Part shown: positions 19,130 through 33,029 of the stretch, piece after piece
Layout of the letters: each line of letters begins with the position of its first letter
Position numbering within the stretch: position 1 is the stretch's first letter
From: Cristatella mucedo
Taxonomy: Eukaryota > Bryozoa > Phylactolaemata > Cristatellidae
Direction of reading: 5' to 3'
NCBI GenBank assembly: GCA_009760855.2
Contig: WPIO01000120.1
Span: 806,001 to 870,000, forward strand
Length of the DNA stretch: 64,000 nt
Translations under genes and position numbers: made by a program
The notes under the pieces: generated by a model
The model's input: the letters and a program-made list of their open reading frames with translations, nothing else
Databases searched by the model: none
Told to the model about the DNA's origin: nothing

Positions 19130-20745
19130 ATTTTCAAGAAAGCAACACTAGACGAAGAGAACCTGAGAAACTCCCTTCTATCGTTCCTATCAAAGACACT
19201 GGAACAAGTCGTGGCAGACCAGCTATACTCTGAAAGCTGAACTACATTGAAACTTCTAACCTTGCTAGTAAGTAACGGTCTGGTTTAAGAGCTAATCACA
19301 CACTAGACCAGCATTTCTTCGGGCGTTAAACGACCTACTTGGGAATGCAGACATTGGTATCTATGCTTGTTTTGCTTGATCGTTCGGCAGCTTTTGTTAC
19401 TATTGATCACCAAGTCCTTCTTGAGCCCCCCTCATTTCGCCTGGGCATCACTGGACATCATTGTAATGGTTCAATTCCTATCTCAGTGGGAGACTTTAAA
19501 GTACTGATGTGAATGGAAAAAGATCATCAGAGAAACCTCTGAAATACAGGGTACCTCAGGGCTCTTTGCTAAATTTGGTCCTTTTTACAGTGTATACTCT
19601 TTCTCTGGCTGATGTGATTGCCAAGCACAGTGTAGGCTTTCACTTCTATGCGGATGACACTCAGTTGTACTTTTGCTTTGATCCCTCTGAGCCTTCCTGC
19701 ACGTCGAACTCTCTAAACTTCCTGCTGCATGTTTTGATGACATCCGCACGTGGATGGCAGCAAATTTTCTTAAATTAGGCGATGATGCAACTAACTTACT
19801 AGTTACGGGCAAACCAAGTGTGATTCAGAAATTGGAAGGGCTGATGCTCAAAATCTGCTCTGCTAGTAATTCTCCAGTTGAATCTGCATGAAATCTTACA
19901 TGTCATGTTCCACAGTGACCTTTCGTTAGACGACTGCACCAGTTCCACAATCAAGTCTGCCTACTTTATGCTACTCAACTTTGCTTAAATTCTGACTTGT
20001 TTGGACAGGGGTGCCACATCTGAATTGGTTCATGCATATCTGACATCTCGTCTTGCTTCAGTAACTCTTGCAGGTCTACCGGCCAGTGCAATCGGGAGCT
20101 TACAGCTGGTGCAAAACTCTGAAGCGATTCTCGTCTATCGTGAGCATCGCAGTGGCCACGTCCCACCTCTTCTACCCGACATGCACGGGCTACCTGTCAA
20201 GTAACTTAAACACTTCAAGGTTTTATCACTCATTTTTAGGTCCCTTCATTCTTTGGCTCCAGCCTACCCATCTGATCTACTGCCCCACCAGCTTAAGCAT
20301 CGTACCTCTAGCTTTTTTTAATATAACTGTTTACCTCTACCTCCTACAAACCGCAAATCCTCTGGAGACCGGCACTGTAATTCCTATTCTCACAAAGGCT
20401 GGGACTTACTCCCGGCCTGCATCACGACATACCATGACTTCACCACATTTTAAAAGAAACTAAAAGCGCACCTATTTATTGCAGCGTTTAGTTGGTCTCT
20501 GTGATTCGACCTTCATGTGCTTGTGTGCTTTGACACTGCATGCTGCCACTAACCACACTTGTATGCTGACCCCCTGCATTTCACCCCTGACTCTGCTATT
20601 CTTGTCGTTGATTGAGCATGCTACCACTAACCATTTGATCGTGTTACCTTTGGTGCAAATGTAGTGTGCCTAGAAAGAGATTGAGTTCTCTGATCAGGCT
20701 TTATCAAATGTGTTACTTTTATTATTATTAACGAAAGTCATTGCA
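19130..20745 (+). mobile_element. L2/CR1-type LINE, old degenerate copy with YADD
   Basis: It spans RT to tail. Readable pieces in different frames are [40 protein letters not shown] and the C-terminal QLVQNS region near 20100. It ends with AGAGATTGAGTTCTCTGATC and an ATT-rich tail near 20735. Many frameshifts are present. The catalytic motif keeps YADD, unlike the two younger copies. Confidence 0.85.
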
Positions 20746-22044
20746 AATAAAATTGAATTTAGCCAAGGCAAAATAGCCATCCCCGGATCGTGTGTCCCAT
20801 TGCGAGTTAAATCTGCGAATCTTCTGGAAATCATTAACAAAAATTCTTCAAACTAGCATTTTTGCAATGAGTTGCAGAAAAAGATTGTTTCACTAAGAAC
20901 TTTCATAAATAGCATAGTATCATACGTTTAGTAATTATTAGTAGCTGGTGAGGTTTAGCACCCCACCAGGTGGTGGCAAAACTTAGTAATCTTTATTGGA
21001 AAGATGCCGATACATATTTAGCAAACGTAAAAATGCAACAGATACCTAAACTGTAACAAACCAAAGCAATGGTTTATTTGTTACTCAATTCGCTACACAA
21101 TTCAGCAATCACATTCCTAGAAATTAAAGTTTCAAACATAGCAACCAGGCTTGAAAAACATTTAAACGCACTCGGCAAAAATGACGTACTTTCTAGTGAT
21201 TTTAAACGTTCCATATAGTGCTTGTAGCAGCCAAAGGGTTTTTCATTTGACATCCTCTATGTTGGCGAATGAGGACAAGGCAGGTGCAAAAAGTCACATC
21301 GACAAATTTAAAAACACAGTTTGTATTTCAACATTTACACCCACAGAAGTTCACCATATGGGAGATTTACGAAAAGAACAAGGCAGCACATTATCTCCAC
21401 TTCCAGTCATGACGACAAGAAAATAAATGCTTCCGATAAGACAGATTACAACATATAAAAAAAAGCAAATCCTGTCAGCCACCATTCCCACAGCCATCAA
21501 CAATTCTTGGCATTGTTTAATGCTTCTATGTCCATGCTGTACATAATTAAGCACTAGCAGAATTTCCTCCAGAGTTTCGTTGATTGTCGAGAATCAAGAA
21601 TTTCCATATTCTTCGACTTGATCAATTTCTTCAATTGTAGGTTTAGCCGTCTCGTTAGATACTGCCATCGGTCTTACTTATTCTAATTTAGACTGTTTGT
21701 GAGATATCCATAGCCACTGCCCTATCTTTTCTAATATTATCTAAAAATTAACATGCGCGCACACACACCCACCCACCCACACACACACACACACCCACCC
21801 ACCCACACACACACACACACACACCCACACACACACACACACGCACGCACGCACACATATATAAACACTTTTACAGCTTTACTACAATTTTTTCTCACTT
21901 TATTTTTCGATACAAAAATGGCAACACAACACTGGGAATAAGAAAAAACAGCAGGCTTGAATAGCCAAAAAATAGCATACGAATTGAATAAGTATCACCC
22001 GTGTTTGTGCTCATGCAATTAATCTATTAAGCCATGTAAGGAGT
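20746..22044. other. no gene recognised; contains (AC)n tract
   Basis: AT-rich sequence. A short open frame at 21181-21426 (+) has no known domain. Confidence 0.4.
21752..21860. repeat. (AC)n microsatellite with ACCC variants
   Basis: About 110 bases of ACAC repeats interspersed with CACC units, ending GCACGCACGC. Confidence 0.95.
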
Positions 22045-22960
22045 GGCTGCGAGGCTACTCAACTTATTTGCTTCCCTTGCAGCCTGTATGGACGACATTA
22101 GCAGTCAGATGACTGCTAACTTCACGGAGCTTAACGACGATAAGGCCGAAATAATGGCTATGAGCAAGTTTAGCTTGTTTATTACGTGGAAATATCTCAT
22201 CCTCAAGATGGGTTCATCTAGTATACCTCCACTGAAGTCTTCCCGTAATTGAGGTTTGCTACTTTAAAACGTATTGTTGAGTGATTAACACATTGCTATG
22301 AATTGGCATGTGACTGGCACACTGTCAAGTCACCCAAAGTTTTTTTTTTAGCTAATAAACATTAATTAGGGCGTGCTGAAATAAATGTTCACCAGGCAAA
22401 CTAGCTAATATGTGTATGGCGTTGCACCCAGGTTACTACAATTTATTCTGGTATCAATGACTGTGCCCCTTAATCGCCTGATGCTGTTAAACAATTCTTC
22501 AGGTTGTGGGCAACGCCAAGCTGCCATGTCGAGCCATTTCTGTCAGAGCTTCACTGGCTCCCTATCAAATCTAACTCAAGGTCCTCTTTATGGCCTCCGG
22601 GTCCCTTAACTTGCTTGAACCTGATTCTCAATTTCGCTCAAGCATCTCATGCTCCTCAGCAGCTAGTCAGTCATCTGGCCGTTACTCGTGCTAATTGGAA
22701 TTCTTTATTTCTCAAGCCTCTCACAAGCATGCAATGCAATTTTGGAACTTCCTTCTTACTGCAGTCACGATCTGCTTTACTCTTACCTCATTTAAGTCTC
22801 AGCTAAAGACGCATCTGTCGCATCTCTTCAATTTTTCCATAGTTTTCCTCTGGACTTGTCCTTTTTTGTTCAACAAGCTTTGCATGCTTATCTGTATTAC
22901 ATTTATATATTATGCTTACCTGTGCATGCTTCAGTGAATGCTACTTGTGAAAAGTCTTAC
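22045..22960 (+). mobile_element. LINE fragments, degenerate
   Basis: 22070-22250 reads as the post-YADD RT region (CMDDISSQMTANFTELNDDK). 22430-22960 reads as the C-terminal region of an RT from another subfamily (a PLNRLM... stretch, then LHWLPIKSNS in a shifted frame). No complete domain remains. Confidence 0.65.
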
Positions 22961-23599
22961 ACTAGCTTTTTGAAATGAGAGTCTTAATGTTTGCTTTAGC
23001 ATGCCTTTAGCCCAAGCTGTTGGCTTTTGCCGGCATGCTATCGTGCTATCGTCACTAAACTTTGACCTTTGCTGCTCTTTCAATAAGTTGTCGCACCATC
23101 TGGGGATGTATTTTTTTACTATTTTTTCTTATTCAGTTATCATCATACAATTATTCATTTATGGTTCCTGAAGGCTGTATACATGCCATATAATATTCTT
23201 AATATTTAACAAGCATCTGCAAATGCACACACAGGCGCTTACACACAAACACACACACAGACACACACACAGTTTGCCTCTTTAGTCCCAAATTTTTACC
23301 CAATTTACCTACGTCATCCTAAGATTGGAACATATCGTGGTAATGAAAACGTTGGAATGCCTCATTTACGATGCTCGATTCTTAAACAAAATGGCTTGTA
23401 CTCGTATATCTGAATTAAGCCCATACATTTTGACCAACCAAAGCCAACTGAAGTCGCCGTGCATACGTTGCCCCGTGCGAAGTTTGCTTCAAGCAACTGC
23501 ACACCCCAGAGGCTAATTAAAATTCATTACAATCGGCATATTGCTATTAACCGTACGTCAGAAAACGGCAATCTTTTTTTTTAAACTTAGGATGTAGAT
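22961..23599. other. no gene recognised
   Basis: Contains a short (CA)n run near 23235-23275. Otherwise unremarkable. Confidence 0.4.
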
Positions 23600-23700
23600 A
23601 GAGCCTAAATAAAGAAGGCTATTACAGCCAGCTTGAATCTTCAGACATGAAGTGCAACCTCAGCACCTTAACGCTGTGCGTCAGGCCGGCTGAGAGAACA
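23600..23700 (-). repeat. possible SINE head fragment
   Basis: On the minus strand GCGTTAAGGTGCTGAGGTTG looks like the A-box part of the tRNA-derived SINE family. No clear B box remains. Confidence 0.35.
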
Positions 23701-26580
23701 CACCAGCTCAGTGAGATGCAATGTAGCCCAGATGCCGGTTTCCATGCAGTAAGCAAGCAATCACTTAAATTCTCTGTCGATTGAATACAATAGTCGGTCA
23801 TGTTGCTGTTTCTCCCCTACGTTAAAAGTCAGTACATGAGGTCAGCGACGGTGGCATCTGAAGTATTTCCCTAAATCGGGATTAAATAATGAGAAGATTG
23901 CACCTCAGCTGCTACTAACAGGTTTCCGAAGATTATCGGGTATCTAACTCGTAGGGAACAGCATGAGAATGGCAAGGTCGATGTTTTGACGCCAAAGGCT
24001 TGGAGGTAATGACACTAATAAGAGCTGCTCTGATTGCATCTCACGAACCGCCAGATGGCGCAAGGGTAGCCATGTCGCCACGTGTAAGGCTTTGTCTACG
24101 ATATTCTCTGCAGACTGCGACAAGAAGGCTGATATTGGTTTAGAAGACCTGCTTAAGTCCATCAGCTGCAGAAGATGGAGTGAAGCATGCAAACGGCGGA
24201 ATTGTGATAAATTGAAGCTGGTAAAACTTGTCACTAAATTTTCACAGTATTTCGGAAAGCCATTATACAGTTTTAGGTTAGGAACCAAAGAAAACAATTT
24301 TTGAGTTCCCGTAAAGATATTTGCACACTTTTAAACACATCTCAGCTGACCAATTTATGAAAAAATTCAATTGGAAATCAAAACAGCTAGCTTATTTGAG
24401 CACTTCGCGTTTTAAAAAGCAAATGTCAAAATAAAAAATGCAATGTTTAGAATTTGTTTTCAATGTTCTATATTGAATAGGTAATCACAGGTTTTATGTA
24501 CATTTATTTATATATTTCATATAGATACATAGGTACATATGCTATCTATACTATGTTATTCTAGGAGTCAAGCTGAATTAGCATTAGGGCTGCTAGCAAA
24601 TTGCAGGCGACCGAGCTTTGGTTAATGCAATAGACCTTATATCTGCCGTCTAACTGCATTAGTTATTAGTTATTACTTAATGCTAAAAACGAGCTAAACG
24701 GCCAAAGAAATGTACAGCTAGACTTTAAGGTAAGCATGTGTCAATCATCCTGCGTTCGCTCGAAAACTTATGGGTACTTGTGAAAAGCGGTTGGACTAAA
24801 TTATGCAAAAAGGCCATTAAGTTCTAAGTCAAATAGCTCGGATTCATTAAAGAGTATTTTTACGAGAACAATTTATCCTATATATGAAATATGGCGTGTC
24901 TGGGCACTTAAGCTGTTCTGCCCAATTTTATGACAAACCAAACCCAAATACTGCCTCATATAATTGCATCAGTGCGTTAGGGTACCTGGTTTCATTTAGA
25001 TTATAGTGGAAATATTATGCTAGATTAGAAAGTGTAGATAGTAAGTTCCTTAGCTGCTCTTAAATGCAGAGATTTTCCTGAGATTTAGGAAAGATAATTT
25101 TGGCTGTCTCACGGTAATCCGGACACTGTAAAAGTCATGCTCTTAGTTCTTAGAGTTTTGGCTCAATAACTTATCTCCGACATTGAAATAGTAAATACAA
25201 GTCACGAAGCATAGCTGGTTAAAGGTGTTAAAACGCAGGTTCCTGATGCCCTACGTTCAGTAAGTACTTACACGCTGTACCCAGCTGGGTAATACATCAG
25301 GTGCATGATGGGAAACTCTTGTGATGTATACATTAATACCAAGGTAATGATGATAATGATGCCAAAAACGTCAGATAGCAGTCACAAAAATTCGACAATA
25401 TAGTCAAAGTTTCATGCATTTTTTCCAAGAATATTATTTAAATTATTGCAACGTTGTAGGAAAAAGCTCATACTGAGTAGTGGCCTGTAGGTTAATGCTT
25501 TAGGTAGGTCGCCAGACTCAACCACGAAGAGCACGGTAAAGGACAGTATTAGCGTGATGTCCAAAGCGATCTGGAATTGCAATTTGAGGAGCTAGTAGAT
25601 GTTTTACACTCAGAATTCTACAGGAATGCATATGATCGTGCCATTGAAAGATAGTAAGTTCTTTCCTACCAGTAATTTTCATTATAGCTACCAGAGTGGA
25701 TACCATTTCTAGCTGACGAATAATAAAGCATTTTTGGAACACAGCACAAGTGCTCTAAATACGGCATATAAATACTGCATAGGCGCCAGGCATGTAGCTT
25801 AGCATTTGGATAGATATAATTTCTCGCTGCATTGCTGCCTTAAAAAGCAAAGTGCTTTTCTTGAAGGGTTAGAGCCAGTCGTCTGAATTAAGCAGCTAAT
25901 CTAAAAAAAAAGCAACTCATCAATCGCCAGCTCAATAGCAGCATTTTTTTTTTAAACAAAGGGGACGTTTATTTGCTCTTTACCTTTTTGCTGGTTTCCA
26001 CTGGTAGAAGGAATACTAGGCAAACGAAAGAGTGGCTTTCGGAAAAATATATCGCGAAACCTAATAAGTCTTTCTTTTTCAAAGCATAAAAAGACATCAG
26101 AGTGAGTGTTGTTTATAGAGGGAGAGTATCGGTCAGTTATATTAAAAAATAAAATCCGTCGCTTGACTTTTCATTTGGCCAAGCAAGCACACAAGAAAGT
26201 AGCATACAACTCATTGTTCGATAGCTATGCAGCATAGTGTGTAAAGCGAATCCGAGTAGGCAGCCTTTAATTATGCATCACACTCTTTTGGATACTACAA
26301 GGCTGTATTTTTTGCAAGTTTTGAATTACTAAAGTAAATCAATTTTCACTGCCATTGATCTTTACGGAAGCAGCTCCAAAAGATCCGTTTCAAAGGAACT
26401 TCACTGCTTTCTCTTAGCCAGGGAGGATGCATGTCTTGATTGCATATACCGATGGATACTTTCACTGCCTGAATGATCAATTGCACAATGAAGCGAACGA
26501 AAACTTGATTACCGAGACGCCCGACGCAGATTCGTATACAATTTTAAATTTTAAAATCCACTAAACTAAACATCCATAAG
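23701..26580. other. no named gene; one exon-like stretch
   Basis: At 24114-24217 (+) a stretch after TTCTCTGCAG stays open to a GTAAAA donor-like site and reads LEDLLKSISCRRWSEACKRR in its middle. It is not recognised and may be chance. The opposite strand is also open over 23944-24297. The rest is AT-rich with no assigned repeat. Confidence 0.3.
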
Positions 26581-28221
26581 ATAATAATAATAATAATAAT
26601 ATTGCACTTGATAAAGCGCCCTCAGAGAACTTAATCTCTTTCTAGGCGCTTTACATTTGCTGCAAAGTGATACACAATAGAATAGTAAGTAAAATCATGC
26701 TTGAAAAACAAACAAAATGAATAACATGGTTAGGGGTGACATGCACAGGGTCAGCATGCAAATGTGGTTAGTGGCAGCATGCACAGTGTCAGCACGCATA
26801 AGCACAACAAGGACGAATCACAGGGACCCACTAAATGCTGTCCTAAATTGGTGTTTTTAGGTTTCTTTTAAATGTGGTCAGGTCAGGGGATGTTCTGACG
26901 CAGGTCGGGAGGGAGTTCCAGGCTTTGGGAGCATACGAGCTAAATGCACGGTCTCCAAAGGATTAAAGGTTTGTACGAGGTATTTCTAGACTGTTGGATT
27001 CCGAAAAGCGAGTGGTACGATGCTTGGCCTGATGGGGTAGTATATCTGAAAGATAGGCTGGAGCCATAGAATGAAGAGACCTAAAAGTGAGCGACAAAAC
27101 CTTGAAGTCAATCCGTTGCTTGACTGGTAGCCAGTGCAGGTCGGCGAGAAGTGGAGTAATGTGGCAACTGCGACGCTCACGACAGACAAGCCTAGCTGCA
27201 GAGTTTTGAATCAGCTGCAATCGCCTGATCGCACATGCTGGTAGGCCAGTAAGCAGTGAGTTGCAGAAGTCGAGACGAGATGTCACGAATGCATGGACCA
27301 ACTTGGACGTGGTATCCTTATGTAAACAAGCCCTAATTTTAGCAATGTAATGAAGCTGAAAATAGGCTGATTTGACTGTGGAGTTGATGTGGTCGTCTAA
27401 CGAGAGGTCGCTTTGGAATATGACACCTAGATTTCGAGCTGATTCGACATGAGGTATGCTGACAGAGCCAATTTTGAGAGACAGCCTTTCCAATCTCTGA
27501 ATCACACTAGGTTTGCCCATAACTAGTAAGTTAGTTTTATCATCGTTTAGTTTTAGAAAATTTGCTGCCATCCATGATCGGATGTCATCAATGCATGCAG
27601 CAAGTGAGTTGAGAGAATTTGAGGTGCTCGAAGGCTGGGAGGGTTCAAAGCAAAGGTACAACTGAGTGTCATTCGCATAGAAGTGAAAGCCTAGATTGTG
27701 CTTGGCAATCACATCAGCAAGAGGGAGAGTATAAACGGTAAAAAGGACCGGACCTAGCACAGAGCCCTGAGGTACTCCATATTTTAGAGGTACTTCAGAT
27801 GATCTTTGTCCATTCACGTCAACACTCTGGAGTCTCCCACTGAGATAGGACCTGAACCACTGCAGAGCAGTGCCAGTGATGCCCAGGCGAGATGAGAGGC
27901 GCTCTAGAAGTACTTTGTGATCGATGGTATCAAAAGCTGCCGAAAGATCGAGCAAAACAAGAAGAGACACTCTACCCATGTCTGCATTCCTAAGTAGGTC
28001 GTTGTATACCCGAAGCAATGCTGACTCTGTGGAGTGATTAGCTTTAAAGCCAGACTGGAACTTACTAGCAAGGTGTGAGGTTTCGATATACGAGTTCAGC
28101 TGGTCTGCCACGACCCGTTCCAGTGTCTTTGATAGGAATGGTAGAAGGGAGACTGGGCGGTAGTTGCTTAAGTTCTCTTGGTCTAGTTTAGCTTTCTTGA
28201 GAAGTGGCCTGACTACAGCTT
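26581..28221 (-). mobile_element. L2/CR1-type LINE, young 5'-truncated copy
   Basis: On the minus strand the copy starts at AGCTGTAGTCAGGCCACTTC (28221). It runs through reverse transcriptase and a C-terminal region, then a short 3' UTR, the hairpin-like tail AGAGATTAAGTTCTCTGAGG and an ATT repeat. It is about 95% like the + strand copy at 52411-54080 by eye. 5' truncation is typical of LINE insertion. Confidence 0.92.
26963..28221 (-). pseudogene. LINE reverse transcriptase ORF, catalytic D-to-N, nonsense at 3' end
   Basis: The frame is open from the truncation point for about 420 codons. Motifs in order: [96 protein letters not shown], and [14 protein letters not shown]. The catalytic YADD is YAND, which should abolish polymerase activity. 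A lysine codon has become TAA at 26963, so the last residues seen in other copies are cut off. No endonuclease domain is present. Confidence 0.9.
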
Positions 28222-30209
28222 ACAAGATAAGGTAGACTCTGTGGCAATTACGAATGAAATTAAGAATACCGTACTTGCTTGCAGAATACAATCCGACCAT
28301 CATAGGAATGGCTAATCGACCGAATATGTCATGCCAGACTTATATCAGATGGCACTTCGGCCAAGGCTGAAAGGTGCGTCACTCACTAGCACACCGAGCA
28401 ATAAGGCAGCTGGTGACCACAAGAGACTAGCCACTGCTGGCTTTTTTATACTTTATATAAACCAGTTGAATCTGTAGCTCGCTCTTTTTCCCGGCTGCTA
28501 GCTAATGAGTAAACCTATGCAGTTAAAGTGAGCTCAATTTTTTTCTGAGTGAGCACCAGGCGTTAGTAAGCCACAGTGCTTTTTGAATATATATACAATA
28601 TAAATACGACATATATATACACGCAATAGATTAAACGTTAGAAAAATTTCTGGTCGCGGATTTTGCCAATATAACTTCCACGTAAGAGCCACCTTCAGTC
28701 GCCCACCATTCACCGAATTCCTAAATAGCATAAAGAGTGACGTAATTGTTGAGGTATGGTTTGCATAAGTCTGATTTGTATACCCAGTTTTCCTAATAAA
28801 AGTGGCAGGTTCTCGTGTCAAAGGGGTAGTACGTAAGATTTAACCAGCATCTAAAATAGAAGTGCAAAACAGGTAATGTTTATCTTTGCATGAAAACGTC
28901 GCTTACAATGACCAAACCGCTCATTCTCTTAAACAGTAAGATATATTCATAATAAGGGTAATTGGTGTACTCATTCCTCTGTAATAGGAGAGGACACTAA
29001 ATGAATTCTATAAATCAGGATTAGCATGGTTGAGCTCAGGATATAAACTGAGCGCATATTAAAAATGCAACACATGATATGTTGTTAAATGCATATTGCC
29101 GTACTCAAAGGACTTGAAAGAAAATTACCGAGTTTATGAAGGGCTGACTTACAACAACTGCCACTGACAGATCCCCTACCCTACTGCCGGAAATGTGCTG
29201 AAGCTACTGCAACTGACTTTTAAATAAACGATTTACATACTTTAAATGACTGTGTTTTTAATGTAAGATTTTCCGTGTGCTAGATAAAGTTAAGTTTTTT
29301 TAAAGCTCCCACGCTCGCCAGCTGCATTCCGCTAGCATGATAACGCCCTGAAATTGGCCAAATTCCTTCAGCCAAAATTTAGGACCGTGTTTGCGTGCTG
29401 AGTCTTTCTCTAAGGCAGAGTTGATATATCTGAAAATTTGAAATTATTAACAAGCATTAAAAACAGCCGTAGTAGCCCTAACGTTTTACAAGGTGAAATG
29501 CTCTAAATAAAGTGCTCGCTTGAGCAAACTTGATGCCATGGCAGCAATGACATTGATAAAAACCAGATGAACGGAAACATATTGTATCTGTTTCAATACT
29601 CGAGTGGAAAGAACATCAAGTAAGCTGAAATCGGCACTCGAAAATAGGGCTCAGCCACAGGCGACCGCATAACCGGCCTCCATCAGGTGTTCGTCAAATA
29701 TTAAGTGCAAGTTCGAAGCTTAATTACATAAGACTTTCTGAAATCACCTAGTTTAAGTACATCAAAAACGTTCTCTGGGTAGACTGTAATCGGTCAATGC
29801 TAGTGAACCTGTAAATAAACGAAACCGCCCGAAATCTCTTTGGTTGGGGCTTCAAATGTTGAAGAGGCTACTGGGCAAATATTTAATTTAGTGTAAGAAT
29901 CGTGTAGTTGGTTCTGGGATATTCTGTCACGAGTATTTTCAAAAAGTGTTTAATAAAAGTTACTTCCTCCAAAATTGTAAGCATGGCAGGGATGGGTGTA
30001 TGTGAACACCGAAGCTGTGAATCGTTAAAAGGTGGTATGGGGACAGACACCCAATCATTGCAGAGAGAAGACATACGAGGACATTCAAAGGGGGAGGAAA
30101 GTCGGAGCATCGAGGTATCCTATATAGCCTGTCCTCAAGAAAAAGTATAACGAGACAAGCTAATAGCCTCTTATTGCCTAATCTCTCGCAAGAATTCAGC
30201 CTCAAGGGA
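28222..30209. other. no gene recognised
   Basis: AT-rich sequence without assigned features. Short open frames at 28534-28821 (-) and 29883-30205 (both strands) have no known domain. Confidence 0.4.
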
Positions 30210-30425
30210 GAATAAGACGAAATTTCTACTCCTCATCTTGCTGATGTAATAGCCAAGCAAAATATAAGCTTTGAATTCTATGCAGATGACACAGCTGTAT
30301 TTATGTTTTGATTCCTACCAACCCTCGTGCATTTGAATTCTCTCAACTCCTCTGCTGCCTGTGTTGCAGAATTATGCATTTGGACAGCAGCAAGTCTTCT
30401 TAAATAGAACGATGGTCAAATAATT
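30210..30425 (+). mobile_element. LINE fragment around the YADD motif
   Basis: Contains CTGATGTAATAGCCAAGCAA and TTCTATGCAGATGACACAGC, which correspond to ADVIAKQ and FYADDT of the family, followed by a worn AACFL-like region. It is a short, old fragment. Confidence 0.75.
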
Positions 30426-30639
30426 AATAGTCAAATAATAATATCCTGGTTTGACCTATCAATTTTGAAATATAGTCAAGTATCTAAATAAATATCTTCA
30501 TATTCAATATAATTCCTTCTGATGTTATCAGGTCTCGAACCTCAATTAAACGAAAAGAGGTTTTAATTATCAATTACACGTACTTTTAATGGTGACCCAC
30601 TTTTCCCTACAAATTCTTTAAAGTCCAGGGGTCATTGCC
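30426..30639. other. spacer
   Basis: No recognisable content. Confidence 0.4.
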
Positions 30640-30740
30640 TGTGGGGCGAAGAGCTCGCAATTCACCTCAAGTTACGTGTTCGAGTCGGTAGAAGAAACAA
30701 TCCTGAATAGCTTACGGTAGTGGTGAGAAAAGGCCTCAGG
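30640..30740 (+). repeat. possible SINE head
   Basis: A B-box-like GTGTTCGAGTCGG follows a tRNA-like stretch (GGGGCGAAGAGCTCGCAATT). Partial only. Confidence 0.4.
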
Positions 30741-31059
30741 GCTTTTCCACCAATGTATAATTAATGCTGTTAAAGCTGCTAACACCTATTCTTTATTTTT
30801 CCACTGCGGGCTAAATGTAATAAACTACTTTGTAAGATATATCATAGCTTTACAAGGAAATGCTTTTCTAATTCCACTTGAACATAGTCACTCAATGTTT
30901 AACTAAATTTGGTACATATTTAAAGAAGCAGGTAGGCTTGCGTTTTTAATATTCAGGAAACGTATTTATACTTTCTTATGTCACGTTTGAAGTGAAATAT
31001 TAAAATTTTCATTAAATCGAGGTATATGTAGCCGTCAAAAGCTCCGGCTCGAGGCTGCT

Positions 31060-31200
31060 TGGCTCGGGTGAAGTAACCTAAGCTCTGTTTGTAAGATGCA
31101 AGCTTTTCAGGACTCAAGTTCGAGTCCTGCAGTGGGTGATACTTCAGTGCTAACTAAAAAAGATGGTGATAGCCATTGAGGCTCACCTGAGAGTGAATTA
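31060..31200 (+). repeat. tRNA-derived SINE head
   Basis: An A-box-like TGAAGTAACCTAAGC is followed about 45 bases later by the B box CAAGTTCGAGTCCTGC. No LINE-like tail is recognisable after it. Confidence 0.5.
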
Positions 31201-33029
31201 ATGAAGCTGTTGAATTTTTCCAACTTCAATTTTAGCTTACACCTCTAAGGGGACTGAGAGCTCACGGTTTAGCCCGCCTGGTCCTAAAGCAACTGATAGT
31301 CCCTGCTTAGAGACGGCTCTCTAAAATGATCCAAGCCGAAGCTCTTTTAAACCTTGACGAAGAAGCCCATGATGCAAAAGATCGACTGTCTTCATCTGAT
31401 AGCTTAGAGCAATCACCAGTAGTAACTTGGCACTGTCTCTAGAGGTTGATAGGCTAGGAATATTTGTTACACCATGTGGCTACCCGAGGCTTAAGGCTCA
31501 ACGTGCCATACCTGTGGTTTACATGGAGAGCTCATCAACATCGACACTTGGCAATGTAGTGTTTCGCACAAATAAGTTTTGTTCTGGTTTTGACATACAT
31601 TGTCTGCATGTGGCTAACCGGAAGCGTAAACCCACAAGACTTTCGCTGTGAGTGTGTTTTCATTTAAGACAAGTGACACTGTTTCTGTCCAAAAGGCTTG
31701 AAGTACCTAAAAATATACTCCGTTCTTTCAGGGTGCTTTGCATATATATTGTATGCTATATTATTTTTAATAAACGAAATTGTGATGTTTTATTAAGTCA
31801 GTGATTCTTTGGGTCAATCCTTGAATAAATCAACACAAGCATATCAGGCTTAGAATGCACCCCTTTTAATGTATATAGGATCGTTATAATGTCACGACTG
31901 CGATGATTTTCCTTACCAACGTGTCAGAAGAGATAACGTACGGACAAAGCAAATTCACTCATGGATACAACTGATAGTTAGATTGTGCGTTAAATTATGT
32001 ATTATTAGAGCTATTTTTTAGTCAGGGACTTGAATTGTGATATAAGAAGCCCTGCCCAGACTTTCTGTCAGAAGAGCAGATACAATAAAGTGCACGAAAA
32101 CGCAAGTCAATCTAAGTGGCAATACTCGCGAACATAGTCTTCTTGCTTCGTATTTGAGTTTGCTGCTACTGAAAGGCCATTTTACTACATATAGCGCCGC
32201 TCTACTGATGCCAGACCTGAATTTGGCTAACTCGTTAGGGGTGTGGCAGGAGCATTGAAGCATGCCTAATGAGTGTATATATCTTTGACAAGCATTGCGG
32301 TGTGCGGTGATAACGGCAGTCGTTAGCGTATCCCCTATCAAATATACACTTACCGCTAGCGCTCTGTCGCTCCAGATTCCTTGACGGCACTAAGCGTCAA
32401 GTTGAACGCATATGGGGTATGAAGGGGAATGGTCCCACAGGGGGTTCAAGACGTACACATATTCGGACATGCAACAACGACACCTTTTCTTTAGATTGTC
32501 CCCCAGCCGTCTTGTACATTCGGGCTGCTATTATTAACGTAATAGCCGATCACAGATTGGCTAAATTAAAAAAAGATTGAAAGGAAATCTCTAAGCGCCA
32601 CTAAAGAACTGGAAAATACACACATTCTCAGTAATTTAGTAGCCAAAGTGAAATTTATTGGATTAAAGCACAACATATTCTACCGAGATGCATGGAAATT
32701 CGCGTCTGCTTAGTGAATCGACTTTGAAACCCCAAGTACCCCTGTTACGTCTTTCAATTTTTAAGTACAGATTGACTGTGTTTATTTCAATCCGACATTT
32801 TCAGCCTACAACTTATTCTTGGAAACGGGAGCAGACGAATTTGTCTAGTAGGTCTAAGCAAAGTATAATAGAGCCTCATACTGCGATGAGCCATTCGTTT
32901 GGCTCAACGAAGCATCGCCATCTGCAGGTGCAGCGCAGTGGCAGTAGATTCATCAATTTTGCTCGAATAAGACCAGAGTTGAAGGTCACTTCTAAACATT
33001 TTCACAACTCGCTGACTGGACGCTAGCGA
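31201..33029. other. no gene recognised
   Basis: Open frames at 31427-31651, 32018-32341 (-) and 32688-33026 show no domain. A TTTTCAG acceptor-like site near 32803 precedes an open stretch, but nothing confirms an exon. Confidence 0.35.

Noticed and set aside
21753-21941. His/Thr-rich frame
   Set aside because: Translation of the (AC)n microsatellite.
23944-24304. Open frames on both strands near 24.1 kb
   Set aside because: No recognisable domain; kept only as an unassigned exon-like stretch because of one acceptor-like site.
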